DNA from: Streptomyces liangshanensis
Lineage (GTDB): Bacteria > Actinomycetota > Actinomycetes > Streptomycetales > Streptomycetaceae
Length of the DNA: 64,000 nt
Assembly: GCF_011694815.1 (NCBI RefSeq)
Contig: NZ_CP050177.1
Span: 3,151,001 to 3,215,000, forward strand
Reading direction: 5' to 3'
Positions 15,399 through 23,075 of this stretch are shown here, one piece after another. A model generated the notes under the pieces. The model ran no database searches. It was not told where the DNA came from and worked only from the letters and a program-made list of their open reading frames with translations. How positions within the stretch are numbered: position 1 is the first letter of the stretch; every line of letters begins with the position of its first letter. The position numbers and the translations under genes are program-made.

Positions 15399-16634
15399 AT
15401 GAGCGCAGCTATCCCCCCGACGATGCCGACCGAGCGCCGGGTCTCCGCCCGCATCGGCGCGATCTCCGAGTCCGCCACCCTCGCCGTCGATGCCAAGGCC
15501 AAGGCCCTCAAGGCCGCCGGCCGCCCGGTGATCGGCTTCGGTGCCGGCGAGCCCGACTTCCCGACGCCCGACTACATCGTCGAGGCCGCGGTGGAGGCCT
15601 GCCGCAACCCCAAGTACCACCGCTACACGCCGGCCGGGGGGCTTCCCGAGCTCAAGGCCGCCATCGCCGCGAAGACGCTCCGCGACTCCGGTTACGAGGT
15701 GGACCCCGCCCAGATCCTGGTCACCAACGGGGGCAAGCAGGCGATCTACGAGGCCTTCGCGGCGATCCTCGACCCGGGCGACGAGGTCATCGTCCCGGCG
15801 CCGTACTGGACGACGTACCCGGAGTCGATCCGCCTCGCCGGCGGGGTCCCGGTGGAGATCACCGCCGACGAGACGACGGGGTACCGCGTCAGCGTCGAGC
15901 AGCTGGAGGCGGCCCGCACGGAGCGCACGAAGGTGGTGCTCTTCGTCTCGCCGTCCAACCCGACCGGCGCGGTCTACAGCCCCGAGGACACCGAGGCCGT
16001 CGGCCGCTGGGCCCTGGAGCACGGGCTGTGGGTGCTGACGGACGAGATCTACGAGCACCTCGTGTACGGGGACGCCACGTTCACCTCGCTCCCGGCCGTC
16101 GTGCCCGAGCTGCGCGACAAGTGCATCGTCGTCAACGGGGTCGCCAAGACCTACGCGATGACCGGCTGGCGGGTGGGGTGGGTCGTGGGCCCCAAGGACG
16201 TCGTGAAGGCGGCGACGAACCTCCAGTCGCACGCCACGTCCAACGTGTCGAACGTGGCGCAGGTCGCCGCGCTCGCCGCCCTCACGGGCGACCTGACGGC
16301 GGTCGCCGAGATGCGGACCGCCTTCGACCGGCGGCGCCGGACGATCGTGCGGCTGCTCAACGAGATCGAGGGTGTCGTCTGCCCCGAGCCCGAGGGCGCG
16401 TTCTACGTGTACCCGTCGGTGAAGGGCCTGCTGGGCAAGGAGATCCGCGGGGTCCGCCCGGCGTCCTCCGTCGAGCTGGCCGCGCTGATCCTGGACGAGG
16501 CCGAGGTCGCGGTCGTCCCCGGTGAGGCGTTCGGTACGCCGGGTTATCTGCGGCTGTCGTACGCGCTGGGCGACGAGGACCTGGCGGAGGGCGTGGCCCG
16601 GATGCAGAAGCTGCTGGCGGAGGCGAAGGACTGA
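15399..16634 (+). CDS. aspC: Class I/II pyridoxal-phosphate aminotransferase (aspartate aminotransferase type)
   Basis: Fold-type I transaminase of about 411 residues, most like the bacterial 1-gamma aspartate aminotransferases. Recognisable elements are [12 protein letters not shown] near the N-terminus, [15 protein letters not shown], the NPTGAVY loop, the PLP-binding Asp in [11 protein letters not shown], the Schiff-base lysine in [16 protein letters not shown], and the carboxylate-binding Arg in [10 protein letters not shown] start at the ATG at 15399 (MSAAIPP). An ATG three codons upstream and a GTG at 15378 are alternatives. It is divergent from tRNA-Trp and followed by a strong terminator. 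Substrate is inferred from family. Confidence 0.9.
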   Translation: MSAAIPPTMPTERRVSARIGAISESATLAVDAKAKALKAAGRPVIGFGAGEPDFPTPDYIVEAAVEACRNPKYHRYTPAGGLPELKAAIAAKTLRDSGYEVDPAQILVTNGGKQAIYEAFAAILDPGDEVIVPAPYWTTYPESIRLAGGVPVEITADETTGYRVSVEQLEAARTERTKVVLFVSPSNPTGAVYSPEDTEAVGRWALEHGLWVLTDEIYEHLVYGDATFTSLPAVVPELRDKCIVVNGVAKTYAMTGWRVGWVVGPKDVVKAATNLQSHATSNVSNVAQVAALAALTGDLTAVAEMRTAFDRRRRTIVRLLNEIEGVVCPEPEGAFYVYPSVKGLLGKEIRGVRPASSVELAALILDEAEVAVVPGEAFGTPGYLRLSYALGDEDLAEGVARMQKLLAEAKD

Positions 16635-16695
16635 GCCCGTCGGCGACCCAGGACTGAGTTGTGTGTCACAGCCCGTTCGGCAGGTGAGTTCCGAG

Positions 16696-16725
16696 AACGG
16701 CCCCCGGCCCAGGCCGGGGGCCGTT
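16696..16725 (+). terminator. aspC terminator
   Basis: A 14-base perfect inverted repeat AACGGCCCCCGGCC with its complement and almost no loop, followed by TTCC. It lies about 60 bases past the aminotransferase stop. Confidence 0.85.
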
Positions 16726-16841
16726 TTCCGTCCCTTTCCACCTGTTTTCCGGCCCCGCTCGTGCTCGGGCAGACGTTCGGGCAAGAACTCGTAGGGGGAA
16801 AGGGGCTGTCCGGGGGTGCCCGCATGCAGCAGGATCTCCGG

Positions 16842-17870
16842 ATGGAGAGCACCACCCCGCCGCGCGACCTGACGCTGCTGCCCAAGGCCCATCTGCACCT
16901 GCACTTCACCGGGTCGATGCGGCCCACGACCCTGCTCGAACTCGCCGACAAGTACGGCGTCCACCTCCCCGAGGCCCTGACCGGGGGTGAGCCGCCGAAG
17001 CTGCGGGCCACCGACGAGCGCGGCTGGTTCCGGTTCCAGCGCCTGTACGACATCGCCCGTTCCTGCCTGCGGACCGCCGAGGACATCCAGCGGCTGGTCC
17101 GCGAGGCGGCCGAGGAGGACGTGCGGGACGGGTCGGGCTGGCTGGAGATCCAGGTCGACCCCACCTCGTACGCGCCGCTGCTCGGCGGGCTGATCCCGGC
17201 GATGGAGATCATCCTGGACGCCGTGGACACCGCTTCCCGGGACACCGGTCTCGGGATGCGGGTGCTGGTGGCGGCGAACCGGATGAAGCACCCCCTGGAG
17301 GCGCGGACGCTGGCGCGGCTCGCGGTGCGGTACGCGGACCGGGGCGTGGTCGGCTTCGGGCTGTCCAACGACGAGCGGCGCGGGCTTGCCAGGGACTTCG
17401 ACCGGGCGTTCGCGATCGCCAGGGAGGGCGGGCTGCTGGCGGCGCCGCACGGCGGTGAGCTGACGGGCCCGGCGTCGGTGCGGGACTGCCTGGACGACCT
17501 GCGGGCGGCGAGGATCGGGCACGGCGTACGGGCGGCGGAGGACCCCCGGCTGCTGCGCAGGCTCGCGGACCGCGGGGTGACGTGTGAGGTGTGCCCGGCG
17601 TCGAACGTGGCGCTGGGGGTGTACGAGAAGCCGGAGGACGTACCGCTGCGGACCCTGTTCGACGCGGGGGTGCCGATGGCGCTGGGGGCGGACGATCCGC
17701 TGCTGTTCGGGTCGCGGCTGGCGGCGCAGTACGAACTGGCGCGCGCCCACAACGGGTTCGACGACGCGGAGCTGGCCGAGCTGGCGCGGCAGTCGGTCCG
17801 GGGGTCGGCGGCGGACGCGCCGACGCAGGACAAGTTGCTGGCGGGGATCGACAGTTGGCTGGTCAGCTAG
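16842..17870 (+). CDS. Adenosine deaminase-like metal-dependent hydrolase
   Basis: Amidohydrolase-fold protein of the adenosine/adenine deaminase family, about 342 residues from the ATG at 16842, which has AGGA 7 bases upstream. The ATG at 16824 is an alternative. Zinc ligands are present: His19 and His21 in HLHLHFTG, His in PHGGE and Asp in LGADDP. The catalytic Glu (PHGGEL) and His (RIGHG) are also kept. The motif that in true adenosine deaminases reads HxHLDG is HLHFTG here, and the segment usually containing a substrate-binding Asp reads VGFGLSNDE. The actual substrate is therefore uncertain. It is convergent with murB. A second adenosine deaminase elsewhere in the genome is likely from what is known of streptomycetes. 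Confidence 0.82.
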   Translation: MESTTPPRDLTLLPKAHLHLHFTGSMRPTTLLELADKYGVHLPEALTGGEPPKLRATDERGWFRFQRLYDIARSCLRTAEDIQRLVREAAEEDVRDGSGWLEIQVDPTSYAPLLGGLIPAMEIILDAVDTASRDTGLGMRVLVAANRMKHPLEARTLARLAVRYADRGVVGFGLSNDERRGLARDFDRAFAIAREGGLLAAPHGGELTGPASVRDCLDDLRAARIGHGVRAAEDPRLLRRLADRGVTCEVCPASNVALGVYEKPEDVPLRTLFDAGVPMALGADDPLLFGSRLAAQYELARAHNGFDDAELAELARQSVRGSAADAPTQDKLLAGIDSWLVS

Positions 17871-17918
17871 GTCGTATCCGGGGCGGGTCCGGCGTCGGCG
17901 GGGGTACGGGCCGGAGGC

Positions 17919-18974
17919 CTACAGGCTGACGCCCACCGTCACCGGTTCGTTGACGAGGGTGATGCCGAAGGCGTCCCGTACCCCGGCCACCACCTCACGG
18001 GCGAGGGCGAGCAGGTCCTCCGTGGTCGCCCCGCCGCGGTTGGTGAGGGCGAGGGTGTGCTTGGTGGAGATGCGGGCCGGACCCGTGCCGTACCCCTTGG
18101 TGAAGCCGGCCCGGTCGATCAGCCAGGCGGCCGAGGTCTTCCTGAGGCCCTCCCCCGCCGGGAAGGCGGGCGGGGTCACGTCGGCGCCGAGGCGCGCCTC
18201 GGCGCGGGTGAGGAAGTCCGCGTACTCCCGCTCGGTGAGGATCGGGTTGGTGAAGAAGGAGCCCGCCGACCAGGTGTCATGGTCCTCGGGGTCGAGCACC
18301 ATGCCCTTGCCGGCCCTCAGCTTGAGGACGGTGTCGCGCGCGAGGGCGGCCGGCACGCGTTCGCCCGCCTCGACGCCGAGGGCGCGGGCCGTCTCGGCGT
18401 ACTTGAGCGGGGCGGAGAGGCCGCCGGCGTCCTCCAGCGCGAACCGGACGCGCAGGACGACGTAGCGCGCCGGGTCGTCCTTGAAGCGGCTGTGGCGGTA
18501 CGAGAAGGCGCACTCGGCGTTGGTGAGGATGACGGTCTCGCGGGCGGCGCGGTCGTAGGCGACGACCTCGGTGAGGGTGCTGGAGACCTCCTGGCCGTAC
18601 GCGCCGACGTTCTGGATCGGGGTGGCGCCGGCCGATCCGGGGATTCCGGCGAGGCACTCGATCCCGGCGAGGCCGGCTTCGACGGTACGGGCGACGGCGT
18701 CCGTCCAGGTCTCGCCGGCGGCCAGTTCGAGGGCGGTGCCGTCGAGGCGGAAGCCGGTGGTGGCGATGCGCAGGGCGGTGCCGTCGAAGCCCTTGTCGCC
18801 GATGACCAGGTTGCTGCCGCCGCCGATGACCAGCAGGGGGGTGCCGGTCTCGTCGGCCGCCCGGACGGCGTCGACGACATCGGCGTCGGTGGTGGCCGTG
18901 AGGAGGCGGGAGACGGGGCCGCCGAGGCGGAAGGTGGTCAGGGGGGCGAGGGGCGCGTCGTGGAGTTCCTGCAC
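17919..18974 (-). CDS. murB: UDP-N-acetylmuramate dehydrogenase MurB
   Basis: Cytoplasmic FAD enzyme that reduces UDP-GlcNAc-enolpyruvate to UDP-MurNAc in peptidoglycan synthesis, 351 residues. The FAD domain shows LVIGGGSNLVIGD and GIPGSAGATPIQNVGAYGQE. The catalytic proton-donor Ser lies in SAGSFFTNP, and the C-terminal Glu (VNEPVTVG) fits the family. The start is the GTG at 18974 (MQELHDAPL), which has no recognisable ribosome site and lies 7 bases after a 14-base perfect hairpin. The mRNA may be leaderless or the hairpin may be an operator. Confidence 0.95.
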   Translation of the reverse strand: MQELHDAPLAPLTTFRLGGPVSRLLTATTDADVVDAVRAADETGTPLLVIGGGSNLVIGDKGFDGTALRIATTGFRLDGTALELAAGETWTDAVARTVEAGLAGIECLAGIPGSAGATPIQNVGAYGQEVSSTLTEVVAYDRAARETVILTNAECAFSYRHSRFKDDPARYVVLRVRFALEDAGGLSAPLKYAETARALGVEAGERVPAALARDTVLKLRAGKGMVLDPEDHDTWSAGSFFTNPILTEREYADFLTRAEARLGADVTPPAFPAGEGLRKTSAAWLIDRAGFTKGYGTGPARISTKHTLALTNRGGATTEDLLALAREVVAGVRDAFGITLVNEPVTVGVSL

Positions 18975-18981
18975 GGGACAA

Positions 18982-19013
18982 GAGTACGGTCGCGGGATTC
19001 CGCGACCGTACTC
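18982..19013 (-). terminator. Perfect hairpin between the MFS gene and murB
   Basis: A 14-base inverted repeat GAGTACGGTCGCGG with its complement around a 4-base loop. It is 41 bases past the MFS stop, so it can terminate that gene, but it also ends only 7 bases before the murB GTG. It could therefore double as a regulatory site for murB. Confidence 0.65.
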
Positions 19014-19054
19014 CCGCCTCGGGAGGCGCGTGGCGTTCCGGGCGGGCGCGGGGT

Positions 19055-20512
19055 TCAGACCGCCACCGCCTCGCGCTCCTCCTCGGTGTCCCGCGGGCCG
19101 GTGGGGACCGGCGGGCGGCGGGACGGGATGAGGAACGCGCTCAGCGCGCCGAGGGCCACGATGCCCGCGCCCAGCCACAGGGCGGGCACGGTCCCGTCGG
19201 CGAAGGTCCGCGGGCTCTCGTACCCGCCCTGTGCGGCGAAGACCGCGCCGAGTATCGCGATGCCGAGCGCTCCGCCGACCTCGCGCAGCGCGTTGTTGGC
19301 GCCGGAGGCGATGCCCTGTTCCGCGGGGCGGACGCTGGACATGACCAGGCTGGCGGCGGGGGCGAAGTAGAGGCCCATGCCGATGCCGCTGAGGATCAGG
19401 GCGGGCAGTTGGGCGCCGTACGAGACGTCCGGGGCGAGGATCACCGCGAACCAGGCCAGGCCCAGGGCCTGGAGGGCGAGTCCGGCGACGACGACGGGGC
19501 GGCCGCCGATGCGGTCGGAGAGTATTCCGGCGAGCGGCGCGACCAGCAGCGGCATGCCGGTCCAGGGGAGCATGCGCAGGCCGGCCTCGGTGGGCGAGTA
19601 GCCGGCGACGCTCTGGAGGAACTGGCTGAGCAGGAAGATCGAGCCGAACATGCCGAGGAACATGAGGAGGCTCGCGGCGTTGATGCCGGAGAAGGCGGGG
19701 TTCTTGAACAGCCGCATCGGCAGCATCGCGTCCGGTCGGCGGATGCCGTGGAGGACGAAGGCGACCAGGAGCGCGGCGCCCGCGAACAGGCCGGTGAGGA
19801 CGGTGGCGCTGGTCCAGCCGTCGGCGTTGGCGTTGACCAGGGCGTAGACGACGCCGAAGAGGCCGCCGCTGATGAGGAGGGTGCCGGGGATGTCGAGGCG
19901 GGCGTCGGGGGCGTGGGACTCCTGGAGGCGCAGCCGGGCGAGGGGCAGCAGGGCGAGGCCGATGGGGACGTTGAGCCAGAAGATCCACTGCCAGGAGAGG
20001 TGCTCGGTGAGGGTGCCGCCGATGAGGGGGCCGCTGGCGACGGCGAGGCCGGTGAGGGCGCCGAAGATGCCGAGGGCGGCGCCGCGCCGCTCGGCCGGGA
20101 CGGCGGCGGTGAGGAGGGTGAGGGTGAGCGGCATCATGATCGCCGCGCCGACGCCCTGGACGGCGCGGGCGGCGATCAGCGCGTCGATGCCGGGGGCGAG
20201 GGCCGCGGCGGCGGAGGAGGCGGTGAAGACCGCGAGGCCGACGAGGAAGAGCTTCCTGCGGCCGAAGCGGTCACCGAGGGCGGCGCCGGTCATCAGGAGG
20301 ACGGCGAAGGTGAGCGTGTACGCGTTCACCGTCCACTCCAGGTCCTCCAGGGCGCCGCCGAGGTCCTCGCGGATGGAGGGCAGGGCGGTGGTGACGACGA
20401 GGTTGTCGAGGGCCGCCATGAAGCCGGCGACGCCGGTGATGACGAGGGCCCAGACGGCCCGGGGGCCGAGTGCTTGGGGTGCTTGGGGCGGGTTGACTGC
20501 GGGCTGGTTCAT
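19055..20512 (-). CDS. DHA2-type MFS drug exporter
   Basis: Proton-antiport efflux permease, 485 residues with about 14 predicted membrane segments (EmrB/QacA subfamily). Motif A is GDRFGRRKLF, the antiporter-type segment is GVGAAIMMPLTLTLL, and the motif SWQWIFWLNVPIG is characteristic of this subfamily. The start at 20512 (MNQPAVNPP) is preceded by AGGGGGAACAA. It lies downstream of a tetR gene on the same strand. A site resembling that in front of tetR sits 74-91 bases upstream of its start, so repression by that TetR protein is likely. Substrate unknown. Confidence 0.88.
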   Translation of the reverse strand: MNQPAVNPPQAPQALGPRAVWALVITGVAGFMAALDNLVVTTALPSIREDLGGALEDLEWTVNAYTLTFAVLLMTGAALGDRFGRRKLFLVGLAVFTASSAAAALAPGIDALIAARAVQGVGAAIMMPLTLTLLTAAVPAERRGAALGIFGALTGLAVASGPLIGGTLTEHLSWQWIFWLNVPIGLALLPLARLRLQESHAPDARLDIPGTLLISGGLFGVVYALVNANADGWTSATVLTGLFAGAALLVAFVLHGIRRPDAMLPMRLFKNPAFSGINAASLLMFLGMFGSIFLLSQFLQSVAGYSPTEAGLRMLPWTGMPLLVAPLAGILSDRIGGRPVVVAGLALQALGLAWFAVILAPDVSYGAQLPALILSGIGMGLYFAPAASLVMSSVRPAEQGIASGANNALREVGGALGIAILGAVFAAQGGYESPRTFADGTVPALWLGAGIVALGALSAFLIPSRRPPVPTGPRDTEEEREAVAV

Positions 20513-20585
20513 TTGTTCCCCCTGATGGACCGGGACGGGTTGATGGACCGGGTGGGTGCATGGACCGGGATGGGCTCGGAAGATT

Positions 20586-20603
20586 AGTTATGGATCACTT
20601 ACT
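20586..20603. promoter_or_regulatory. Candidate TetR operator upstream of the MFS exporter
   Basis: AGTTATGGATCACTTACT: half-sites AGTTA and TTACT separated by 8 bases. It matches the site before tetR at 14 of 18 positions. Confidence 0.6.
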
Positions 20604-20662
20604 TCTGCGGGCAGGGCTTCACGGAGGCGAGGAGGCCCGGAGACCCCCTCGGCCGCAGGACC

Positions 20663-21226
20663 TCACTTGCCGGGCAGGGCCGGGGGCTCGTCCTTGACGC
20701 CCACCCAGAGCCGGTGGTCCGGCGGGAAGCCGAGCGAGACGAGCGTGTTGATGAGCATGCCGTGCGCCAGGAAGTCCTTGGTGCCGGCGTGGTCGCCGCC
20801 GAGCGTCCGGTGGATCGAGTCGTACAGCCTCGTCCAGCCGTCCCGCAGCGACTCGCCGAAGGAGTGGTCGCCGGCGGCCTCGGCCGCCGCGACCGTCACG
20901 TACATCTGCATCTGCATGAGCAGCATCTCGGGGTCTTCGGCGATGAGCTTCACGTACGCCGCGCCCATGGCCTCCAGGGCGGCTTGGCCGCTGAGCCCCT
21001 CGGAGGCCTGCGCGAAGAGCCGGGTGTTGTCGACGAGGCAGCGCTCGGCCGCCGCGAGGAAGATGGCCTGCTTGTTCGGGAAGAGCCGGAAGAGGTACGG
21101 CTGCGAGACGCCGACGCGGCGGGCGATCGTCTCGGTGGAGGTGCCGTGGTAGCCGCTGCGGGAGAACTCGGTGATCGCGGCGCGGATCACGATCTCCCGC
21201 CGTTCTTCTGCGCTCATCCTGACCAT
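20663..21226 (-). CDS. TetR-family transcriptional regulator
   Basis: One-component repressor, 187 residues. The N-terminal helix-turn-helix is clear (ETIARRVGVSQPYLFRLFPNKQAIF, residues about 33-57, split here only for description). The C-terminal ligand-binding domain is poorly conserved. The start is the ATG at 21226, and a second ATG four codons in (MSAEERRE) is an alternative. Neither has a good ribosome site. It probably represses itself and the MFS gene, since near-identical palindromes precede both. Ligand unknown. Confidence 0.9.
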   Translation of the reverse strand: MVRMSAEERREIVIRAAITEFSRSGYHGTSTETIARRVGVSQPYLFRLFPNKQAIFLAAAERCLVDNTRLFAQASEGLSGQAALEAMGAAYVKLIAEDPEMLLMQMQMYVTVAAAEAAGDHSFGESLRDGWTRLYDSIHRTLGGDHAGTKDFLAHGMLINTLVSLGFPPDHRLWVGVKDEPPALPGK

Positions 21227-21233
21227 GCGGCTA

Positions 21234-21251
21234 AGTTATTGAGTACTAACT
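21234..21251. promoter_or_regulatory. Candidate TetR operator before tetR
   Basis: AGTTATTGAGTACTAACT: perfect half-sites AGTTA and TAACT with an 8-base centre, starting 8 bases upstream of the tetR ATG. It is similar to the site at 20586-20603, which supports a shared repressor. Confidence 0.65.
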
Positions 21252-21280
21252 AACCTTGTCAACCCCTGGCCCGCGGACGC

Positions 21281-21318
21281 CGGAAGGGGGCGCCCGCCGA
21301 TGCGGGCACCCCCTTCCG
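21281..21318 (-). terminator. Terminator after the MaoC gene pair
   Basis: A 17-base stem with one wobble (CGGAAGGGGGCGCCCGC with its complement) and a 4-base loop, 47 bases past the second MaoC stop. Confidence 0.8.
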
Positions 21319-21365
21319 TGACGTTCCGGTGCGGGCGTACAGACCCGTGACGCCTCGTGCGGACG

Positions 21366-21794
21366 TCAGGCCAGGCGCACGACGGCGCGGGACATCCCCA
21401 GCACCTTCTGGCCGGCGCTCGTCGCCGTCAGGTCGACCCGGACCCGGTTGTCGTCCAGCTTGGCGCCGATCTTGGCGCTCACCTCGACCAGCGCGCCCTT
21501 GTCGTCGTTGGGCACCACCACGGGCTTCGTGAAGCGCACGCCGTACTCGACGACGGCTCCCGGGTCGCCCACCCAGTCGGTGACCACACGGACCGCCTCG
21601 GCCATGGTGAACATGCCGTGCGCGATGACGTCCGGCAGCCCGACCTCCTTGGCGAACTTCTCGTTCCAGTGGATCGGGTTGAAGTCCCCGGAGGCGCCCG
21701 CGTACCGCACCAGCGTCGCCCGCGTCAGGGGGAAGCTCCCGGCCGGCAGCTCCGTACCGACCTCGACCTCGTCGTAACCGATCTTCGCGGCCAT
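21366..21794 (-). CDS. MaoC-like (R)-specific hydratase, HadB type
   Basis: Hot-dog-fold dehydratase/hydratase of 142 residues, start ATG 21794 (MAAKIGYDEVEVG). The hydratase 2 signature is present, with catalytic Asp and His in GDFNPIHWNEKFA and the HGMFTMA motif. It follows a second hot-dog gene by 5 bases. The pair resembles the mycobacterial HadA/HadB partnership, in which this subunit carries the catalytic dyad and the partner lengthens the substrate pocket. A role in fatty-acid or related acyl-CoA/ACP dehydration is likely. The exact substrate is unknown. Confidence 0.85.
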   Translation of the reverse strand: MAAKIGYDEVEVGTELPAGSFPLTRATLVRYAGASGDFNPIHWNEKFAKEVGLPDVIAHGMFTMAEAVRVVTDWVGDPGAVVEYGVRFTKPVVVPNDDKGALVEVSAKIGAKLDDNRVRVDLTATSAGQKVLGMSRAVVRLA

Positions 21795-21799
21795 CCGCC

Positions 21800-22252
21800 T
21801 CACGCCCCTTCGGCGGCGCGCGCCACCAGCTTGGTCCACGCGGTCACGACGTGTTCGCCGGCCTCGTCGTGCACCTCGCCCCGGACGTCGATGATGTCGT
21901 TGCCCGCGAGGGACTTGATCGCCTCGATGGTCGACGTGACGGTCAGCCGGTCCCCCGCGCGGACGGGCCGGGAGTACGCGAACTTCTGGTCCCCGTGCAC
22001 CACCCGGCTGTAGTCCAGCCCCAGCTGCGGGTCGGCGATGACGTCGCCGGCCGCCTTGAACGTGATGGCGAACACAAAGGTCGGCGGGGCGATCACGTCG
22101 GTGTGGCCGAGCCCCTTGGCCGCATCCGGATCGGTGTACGCCGGATTGGTGTCCCCCACCGCCTCGGCGAACTCACGGATCTTCTCGCGGCCGACCTCGT
22201 AAGGCTCGGTGGGCGGATAGCTCCGCCCCACGAAGGACTGATCGAGCGCCAT
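21800..22252 (-). CDS. MaoC N-terminal-domain dehydratase partner, HadA type
   Basis: A 150-residue hot-dog protein related to the FAS1-like dehydratase domain and to mycobacterial HadA/HadC. The N-terminus reads MALDQSFVGRSYPPTEPYEVGREKI. The region GDTNPAYTDPDAAK aligns with the active-site segment of MaoC proteins but lacks the full catalytic Asp/His arrangement of its neighbour. It is translated just before the HadB-type gene (5-base gap), so a heterodimer is likely. It lies close behind rpmG, with only a terminator hairpin between. Confidence 0.85.
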   Translation of the reverse strand: MALDQSFVGRSYPPTEPYEVGREKIREFAEAVGDTNPAYTDPDAAKGLGHTDVIAPPTFVFAITFKAAGDVIADPQLGLDYSRVVHGDQKFAYSRPVRAGDRLTVTSTIEAIKSLAGNDIIDVRGEVHDEAGEHVVTAWTKLVARAAEGA

Positions 22253-22295
22253 GGACTCGCTCCCTCCTGGTGAATGTGACCACTACAAACGACAC

Positions 22296-22322
22296 GAGGC
22301 CGCCCCCAGAGGGGACGGCCTC
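22296..22322 (-). terminator. rpmG terminator
   Basis: Stem GAGGCCG/CGGCCTC with an inner CCCC/GGGG extension, 16 bases past the rpmG stop and 43 bases before the next gene. Confidence 0.6.
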
Positions 22323-22337
22323 GCATACGAGCCTGTT

Positions 22338-22502
22338 TCAGCGCGTTTCGCGGTGCGCGGTGTGCGAGTTGCAGCGCGGGCAGTGCTTCTTCATCTCAAG
22401 ACGGTCCGGGTTGTTACGCCGGTTCTTCTTGGTGATGTAGTTCCGCTCCTTGCACTCCACGCAGGCCAGCGTGATCTTCGGGCGGACGTCGGTGGCAGCC
22501 AC
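22338..22502 (-). CDS. rpmG: 50S ribosomal protein L33, zinc-binding form
   Basis: A 54-residue ribosomal protein, starting with GTG ([14 protein letters not shown]) with AAGGAG about 8 bases upstream. Two CxxC pairs (Cys14/Cys17 and Cys41/Cys44) form the zinc ribbon, so this is the C+ paralogue. Streptomycetes often encode an additional C-minus L33 under zinc control elsewhere. tRNA-Met and tRNA-Thr lie upstream on the same strand. Confidence 0.96.
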
Positions 22503-22555
22503 GTGAGTGCTCCTTGGACGGACAGTTTACGGATGAAAAGATGAACGCAGAAAAG

Positions 22556-22593
22556 AGTAGCCGATCGAAGGACCGACCCCACAATCGGCTACT
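22556..22593 (-). terminator. Terminator of the tRNA-Thr/tRNA-Met unit
   Basis: A 10-base perfect stem AGTAGCCGAT/ATCGGCTACT with an 18-base loop, followed on the minus strand by CTTTTCT, a rare U-rich tail for this genome. Confidence 0.75.
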
Positions 22594-22599
22594 TTGTGT

Positions 22600-22671
22600 A
22601 GCGGTGACCGGACTTGAACCGGTGACACAGCGATTATGAGCCGCTTGCTCTACCGTCTGAGCTACACCGCT
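22600..22671 (-). tRNA. tRNA-Met (CAT), elongator type
   Basis: A 72-base cloverleaf: acceptor AGCGGTG/CACCGCT, anticodon stem AGCGG/TCGCT around CTCATAA (anticodon CAT), T arm ACCGG-TTCAAGT-CCGGT. The A1-T72 pair and the lack of three consecutive G-C pairs in the anticodon stem argue for an elongator tRNA and against an initiator. Confidence 0.93.
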
Positions 22672-22680
22672 TCGATGTCG

Positions 22681-22706
22681 GATCCCCTCGCCCGAAGGCG
22701 AGGATC
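22681..22706 (-). terminator. UUCG hairpin between tRNA-Thr and tRNA-Met
   Basis: GATCCTCGCC-TTCG-GGCGAGGGGATC on the minus strand, a stable UUCG tetraloop in the spacer. It is probably a processing or partial termination element. Confidence 0.5.
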
Positions 22707-22719
22707 ACCGAGCACCTGA

Positions 22720-22791
22720 GCCCCAATACGGAATCGAACCGTAGACCTTCTCCTTACCATGGAGACGCTCTACCGACTGAGCTATTGGGGC
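22720..22791 (-). tRNA. tRNA-Thr (GGT)
   Basis: A 72-base cloverleaf with acceptor GCCCCAA/TTGGGGC, anticodon stem TCTCC/GGAGA around ATGGTAA (anticodon GGT), T loop TTCGATT. It lies 48 bases upstream of tRNA-Met. Confidence 0.96.
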
Positions 22792-23075
22792 GAGCGATGA
22801 AGACATTACACGGTCGGTCGCCGATCGCCCAAATCCGTTTCGCGGCCCGTCCGGAGCCCCTCGTCCCCTGTGCCCCGTAGGCCACTGGTGGCCTCGCCGG
22901 TACGACTATTGCGCTCCTCCGCGACGCCTGGCCGGGGCACCCCTAGGCTCGGTCCACTCTGCGTGATCTTGGTCTTCAGCTCGCTCTCCGCCGACCCACC
23001 TCCCCGCGGACCGGCGGCGCGCGGAGACATCAATCACAGATCCGGACCCTCGTCCGTGGTCCTTCCAGGAGTGCG

